Assembly: GCA_000310025.1 (NCBI GenBank) | Contig: FN649758.1 | Location: 714,030-778,029, forward strand | Reading direction: 5' to 3' | Source: Ectocarpus siliculosus | Lineage: Eukaryota; Sar; Phaeophyceae; Ectocarpales; Ectocarpaceae | DNA length: 64,000 nt | Shown here: positions 60,440-64,000 of the stretch, in pieces | Layout: each line of letters opens with the position of its first letter | Numbering within the stretch: the stretch's first letter is position 1 | The notes under the pieces: generated by a model | Database searches by the model: none | Seen by the model: only the letters and a program-made list of their open reading frames with translations | What the model was told of the DNA's origin: nothing | Made by a program: the position numbers and the translations under genes

Positions 60440-62461
60440 CGATTGTCATCAGCTCTTCGATCTGTGAAAACCTTTTAGGTCCCCGAAATATTGTCTGACG
60501 TGGTTCGGGTCTACCGGTGGTGTAACCAGGGTTCCGCCGAGCGACCGTGCTACCTTCCCTATCGAACCACGGTTGTCTCGCATCATTTGCGTGCAAACCT
60601 CTGCTAGTTGATACATAATTCGTTCTCTCTCTGGTTGTTCGAGGTTTGTTTTTCCGAGTGTTGCTCTGTCCTCGTGCCACCTCGCCACGTGTTTTCGCTG
60701 TGTTTCACTGCGCCCTTGGCCCTTGGGAATCGATGATGACCCGACGTGGGGAGGGCTACGATGACGCAAGACTCGCTGTTCCGTGCTGTTGGTCGAGCGC
60801 AGTCCTACAAGTTGTGTATTGCGCTGGAGCTGCTGCGTGGGGGTGAAGTGTGCGTGGTGCGTGAGAGACGGTTGTCGTCGTAGTGCCGACCCTTGGACCT
60901 TTTCTGGTAGGGTGGGACTTCGAGGACAGGTCGTGTCTGACGCGCCAGGCGCGGTGACCGAAGTGAGACGCGTCGATTGTGCCTTGTCTGGTACACGTGC
61001 CTCGTGGGATTGTGTGCGAGACGGGTGATGCGTCGCCGCTGACGCGTTCAAGGCTGCTGGCGGCGGTGGAGACGTTGGCTGCAGCGCGTCTGACACTGAG
61101 TACCCCGGGGGGCGTGTGAGAGGCGAGGCGAGCCCCGTGTCCGAATCGCCGACTTCTCGCGTTGTGGTAGAGACGAAAGTCTCCCTGTGTCCGACACACC
61201 TACGTCTGCGGGTTGTGTGGGAGACAGGTGACATGACATGTCTATCATTCTGGTCAGCGGTGATGCCCGTCGGCCTGCTTCGCGTGTTCGTGGCGGGATC
61301 TCGTCAATTCGTGTAGGAAACGGTGGTTGTGTCGACATTTCGAGGGCGCCGGGCCTGGAGTGTGGGGACAACCTACTATCCGATCGTACAGGTGGGCGAG
61401 ATTCGGCTACGTCGAGGTTTGTGGAGCTACCAGACGGGTGCGTGTGGTTGGTCCACCTATGCCTTGCTGCGCGACCGCTGCTGCTCAACGTGAGTTGTGT
61501 ATTGCGCTGGAGCTGCTATGTAGGGGTGAAGTGTGCGTGATGCGTGAGAGATGGTTGTCGTCGTAGTGCCGACCCTTGGACCTTTTCTGGTAGGGTGGGA
61601 CTTCGAGGACAGGTCGTGTCTGACGCGTCAGGCGCGGTGACCGAAGTGAGAAGCGTCGATCGTGCCTCGTCTGGTACACGTGCCTCGTGGGGTTGTGTGC
61701 GAGACGGGTGATGCGTCGCCGCTGACGCGTTCAAGGCTGCTGGCGGCGGTGGAGACGTTGGCTGCAGCCCGTCTGACACTGAGTACCCCGGGGGGCGTGT
61801 GAGAGGCGAGGCGAGCCCCGTGTCCGAATCGCCGACTTCTCGCGTTGTGGTAGAGACGAAAGTCTCCCTGTGTCCGACACACCTACGTCTGCGGGCTGTG
61901 TGGGAGACAGGTGACATGACATGTCTATCATTCTGGTAAGCGGTGATACTCGTTGGCCAGCTTCGCGTGTTCGTGGCGGGATCTCGTCAATTCGTGTAGG
62001 AAAACGGTGGTTGTGTCGACATTTCGAGGGCGCTGGCCCTGGAGTGTGGGGACAACCTACTATCCGATCGTACAGGTGGGCGAGATTCGGCTACGTCGAG
62101 GTTTGTGGAGCTACCAGATGGGTTCGTGTGGTTGGTCCACCTATGCCTTGCTGCGCGACCGCTATATTGCTCAACTTGAGTTGCTCACCGTGAAACAGGG
62201 CCGGCGAAACCGACCCCGGCGTGGGCGCGTCCCGAGGCCCCACGGACCTGGCGACGTCGGCGAACCAGGTACCAGCGTGTCCTGACTCCCCTTCCGCACC
62301 TACTGTCGGCCCTGCCGTATGGCAGAGCCCAACCTGTCAGAAACCTCCCCCTCCCCCCACCGCCCCTCCCTCCGGCGCCGCGCTCCTGGTTCCCTCCTCC
62401 ACCGCCCCTGCCACCGTTGACCGTCATGCTGAAGCTGCCCACACTGGGCTGACGGAGCTGC

Positions 62462-62506
<45 letters not shown>

Positions 62507-63050
62507 GATGGTAGCGGCTGCGGCGCCGCCGCCTGCTGCGGCGGGGCCTGCGGGGGTGGCGGGACCTGCGGGGTGGGGAAGCGGCGGAGGTGGCGGGGGA
62601 ATGCCGCCGGCGGGTTGTTGCTGCTGTGGCTGCTGCTGCTGTTGTGGCTGCTGCTGCAGCTGCTGCTGCTGCTGCTGCTGCTACTGCAGGATCTGTCCCT
62701 GCTGCGCCACCTGTTGGTGTAAGGCCGCCATTTGAGCTTGGTGAGCGTTCATGAACTGGGTGAGCATGGCCTGGATACCGCCGATTGGGTTCGCGCCGGC
62801 ACCCTCCTCTGGTCCGTTGTTTGCAGGGGGGGCGTCGCCGCCGTTGTGCTCGGCTGCCGGCGGAGCGGCTGCAGCTGCGGCTGCGTCGGCGGCTGCGACC
62901 ACGGCTGCGGCAGCGTTTACAGCGGCGGCAGCGTCTGGGGCGGCGGCGTTGGCTGCAGCGGCGTTGGCTGCGGCGCCGTCGTACGCGGGTGCGGCTTCGG
63001 CCGCGGCTGCGTCTGCTGCTATCTTTGCCTGGACCGCATTTTGCACTGAT
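60440..63050 (-). mobile_element. Gag-like low-complexity region of the retrotransposon
   Basis: From half B inward the minus-strand frames encode an Ala-rich stretch (ANAAAPDAAAA), a Met/Gln helix (FMNAHQAQMAALHQQ), long poly-Gln from CTG repeats (62466-62510 and 62622-62690) and then Ser/Pro/Arg-rich sequence. No zinc knuckle is evident. The position before RT suggests a gag-like protein; the sequence alone does not prove it. The tandem duplication at 60811-62176 lies inside it. Confidence 0.55.
60811..62176. repeat. Tandem duplication, 2 x 683 bp, inside the retrotransposon
   Basis: The segment starting GTTGTGTATTGCGCTGGAGC at 60811 is repeated from 61494. Checkpoints such as ACATGACATG at 61231 and 61914 keep the same 683-base offset. 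The copies differ by scattered substitutions only, and both are open in the same Ser/Pro/Arg-rich frame type on the minus strand. Confidence 0.9.
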
Positions 63051-63052
63051 GT

Positions 63053-63261
63053 GAAAATCGATCAAGGCCCAAACTTCCACGCTCCTTCCTCTCGCTTCCT
63101 CAACTATTTGTTTGACTGCACTAGCGTTCTCTTCCCCGAGACGCGGGTGCACAAGAAGACTGAAGACTTTGCACGCAGGGGACGCTCAGCGCCCGTCCCC
63201 TGCTTTCTTTCGAATTCAACAACGCCTTCCACAAACAACGCTTTCCTTCTGAACGCTACAT
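63053..63261 (-). repeat. Upstream split-repeat half B of the retrotransposon
   Basis: This 209-base segment is nearly identical to 57045-57253 at a constant offset of 6008 bases, with about three differences. It forms the 5' boundary of the element. Confidence 0.92.
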
Positions 63262-64000
63262 ATTTCATGGCGCCTCAAGTACGGTTCCGTAGGGAATTGC
63301 AAATCACGACCCCTCCCCGACTTTGAGTATAGCTTCAACCTCCTGCGGCGGATAAGACCGACGTCAAACCCTAGATTTTGTCTGTCTGTGTCGCCATGTG
63401 AACATCCACGAACAGCAAGCAGTTGGAGAGTCACAACAAAGAGGGTCCGCTTCGCCACCAAGAAGACAGTTCTTTTTTCGATTCTTCTGCAGCTGGATAT
63501 GATGCTACCATGTATCGGGTACTGCTGTGGTTAAGCTTGAGGGATTGGGTCTACGGCAGCATAATATTCTGTGCGAGGAGTTAACGCCTTCCTCGCGTAA
63601 CGATGCGCATCTCCCACGGCAAGCAGAATGAAGTACGTCATCATGACGTTTTTTCTTGTGACTAAGGGCTATTGTTATCGACCAATAAAACACGAAAAAA
63701 AAAACCAAACCGTGTTTTCTTGAACATATATGGAGGCGTTTTTCCCCGAAAGCATGCAAAGAAGGAGTCGGGTTTTTTTGGGGCTTGCTCTATTTACGTT
63801 TTCGTGTTTTTGACAGAAACATCGGACAAGCGCACCGCGGGCGCTGTAACATCACTGAGAACGCTAGAAAGACCTGCCAGACTCACGTCCAGGTCTGTCT
63901 GTTGTGGAGATGGACAAGCGGCAGAAGCGGCGTTCAGTCCGTTCTTGGTCCAAAACTAGACATTGCGTGGTGCTCTCGTCTTCAACTGCTGCTGTTGGTG
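63262..64000. other. Right flank: degenerate repeat and unassigned sequence
   Basis: The first 200 bases are the second copy of the dispersed repeat seen at 55690-55860. The rest has poly-A/T runs near 63690-63710 and 63770 and no recognisable gene; the frame at 63672-63959 shows no domain. Confidence 0.45.

Larger units (their letters stand above)
56738..63261 (-). mobile_element. Tyrosine-recombinase retrotransposon with split direct repeats (PAT/Ngaro-like, DIRS order)
   Basis: Read on the minus strand, the element has a repeat half B (63261-63053), a gag-like low-complexity region, RT, RNase H, a tyrosine recombinase, then half A (57465-57254), half B (57253-57045), a 98-base spacer and half A again (56946-56738). 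This B - genes - A B A order is the split-direct-repeat plan of PAT and Ngaro elements, which integrate by tyrosine recombinase and lack an integrase and protease. The repeat halves differ by only a few per cent (about 3 differences in 209 for B, about 8 plus one 3-base indel for A), so the insertion is recent. The full set of parts is present, but the coding region is spread over several frames and is probably broken in a few places. Confidence 0.88.

Noticed and set aside
61200-62300. Possible CRISPR or satellite array from repeated Ser/Pro/Arg frames
   Set aside because: There are only two long copies at a 683-base offset, which is a simple tandem duplication inside the retrotransposon.

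Overview
The window looks like nuclear DNA of a photosynthetic stramenopile, most likely a brown alga of the Ectocarpus type. Three things point that way. Genes are cut into many short exons separated by introns of about 0.1-5 kb. A carotenoid enzyme starts with a signal peptide followed by a phenylalanine-containing cleavage motif like those used for import into red-derived complex plastids. The GH5 glucanase has the extra disulphide/Pro-rich insert seen in stramenopile members. GC content is moderate, and simple repeats and polypurine/polyT tracts are common in introns. The species is inferred; no marker gene fixes it.

Layout. (1) 1140-6617, minus: small subunit (R2) of class I ribonucleotide reductase, eight exons recovered, 5' end open; a 100-N gap lies in intron 5. 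(2) 7364-7828, minus: exon with a secretory signal and Gly-rich tail, either a small secreted protein or the missing first exon of gene 1. (3) 8197-20175, plus: GH5 exo-1,3-beta-glucanase-like protein, 15 exons, with a signal peptide and a C-terminal membrane anchor. (4) 22967-27711, minus: mTERF-family protein with a 320-residue low-complexity N-terminus. (5) 28114-35697, plus: ACOT9-type double-HotDog acyl-CoA thioesterase, 12 exons, whose 3' end (last two exons plus about 1.6 kb downstream) is tandemly duplicated at 37479-40265. (6) 42057-54755, plus: CRTISO-like flavoprotein, 12 exons, whose 5-kb intron 4 holds a broken LINE-like element. (7) 56738-63261, minus: a tyrosine-recombinase retrotransposon with split direct repeats (PAT/Ngaro-like, DIRS order). 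The remaining 0.7 kb on the right holds only a degenerate dispersed repeat.

The genes do not form a pathway: DNA precursor synthesis, beta-1,3-glucan (laminarin or cell-wall callose) turnover, organelle gene expression, acyl-CoA hydrolysis and plastid carotenoid metabolism. Neighbouring genes mostly alternate strand, with short head-to-head spacers (about 0.4 kb at 7829-8196 and 27712-28113) that may be shared promoters.

Exon borders were set by hand from reading-frame continuity, family conservation and splice consensus; all phases close, except for one non-canonical junction in the thioesterase gene, which is flagged. No tRNA, rRNA or CRISPR was seen.
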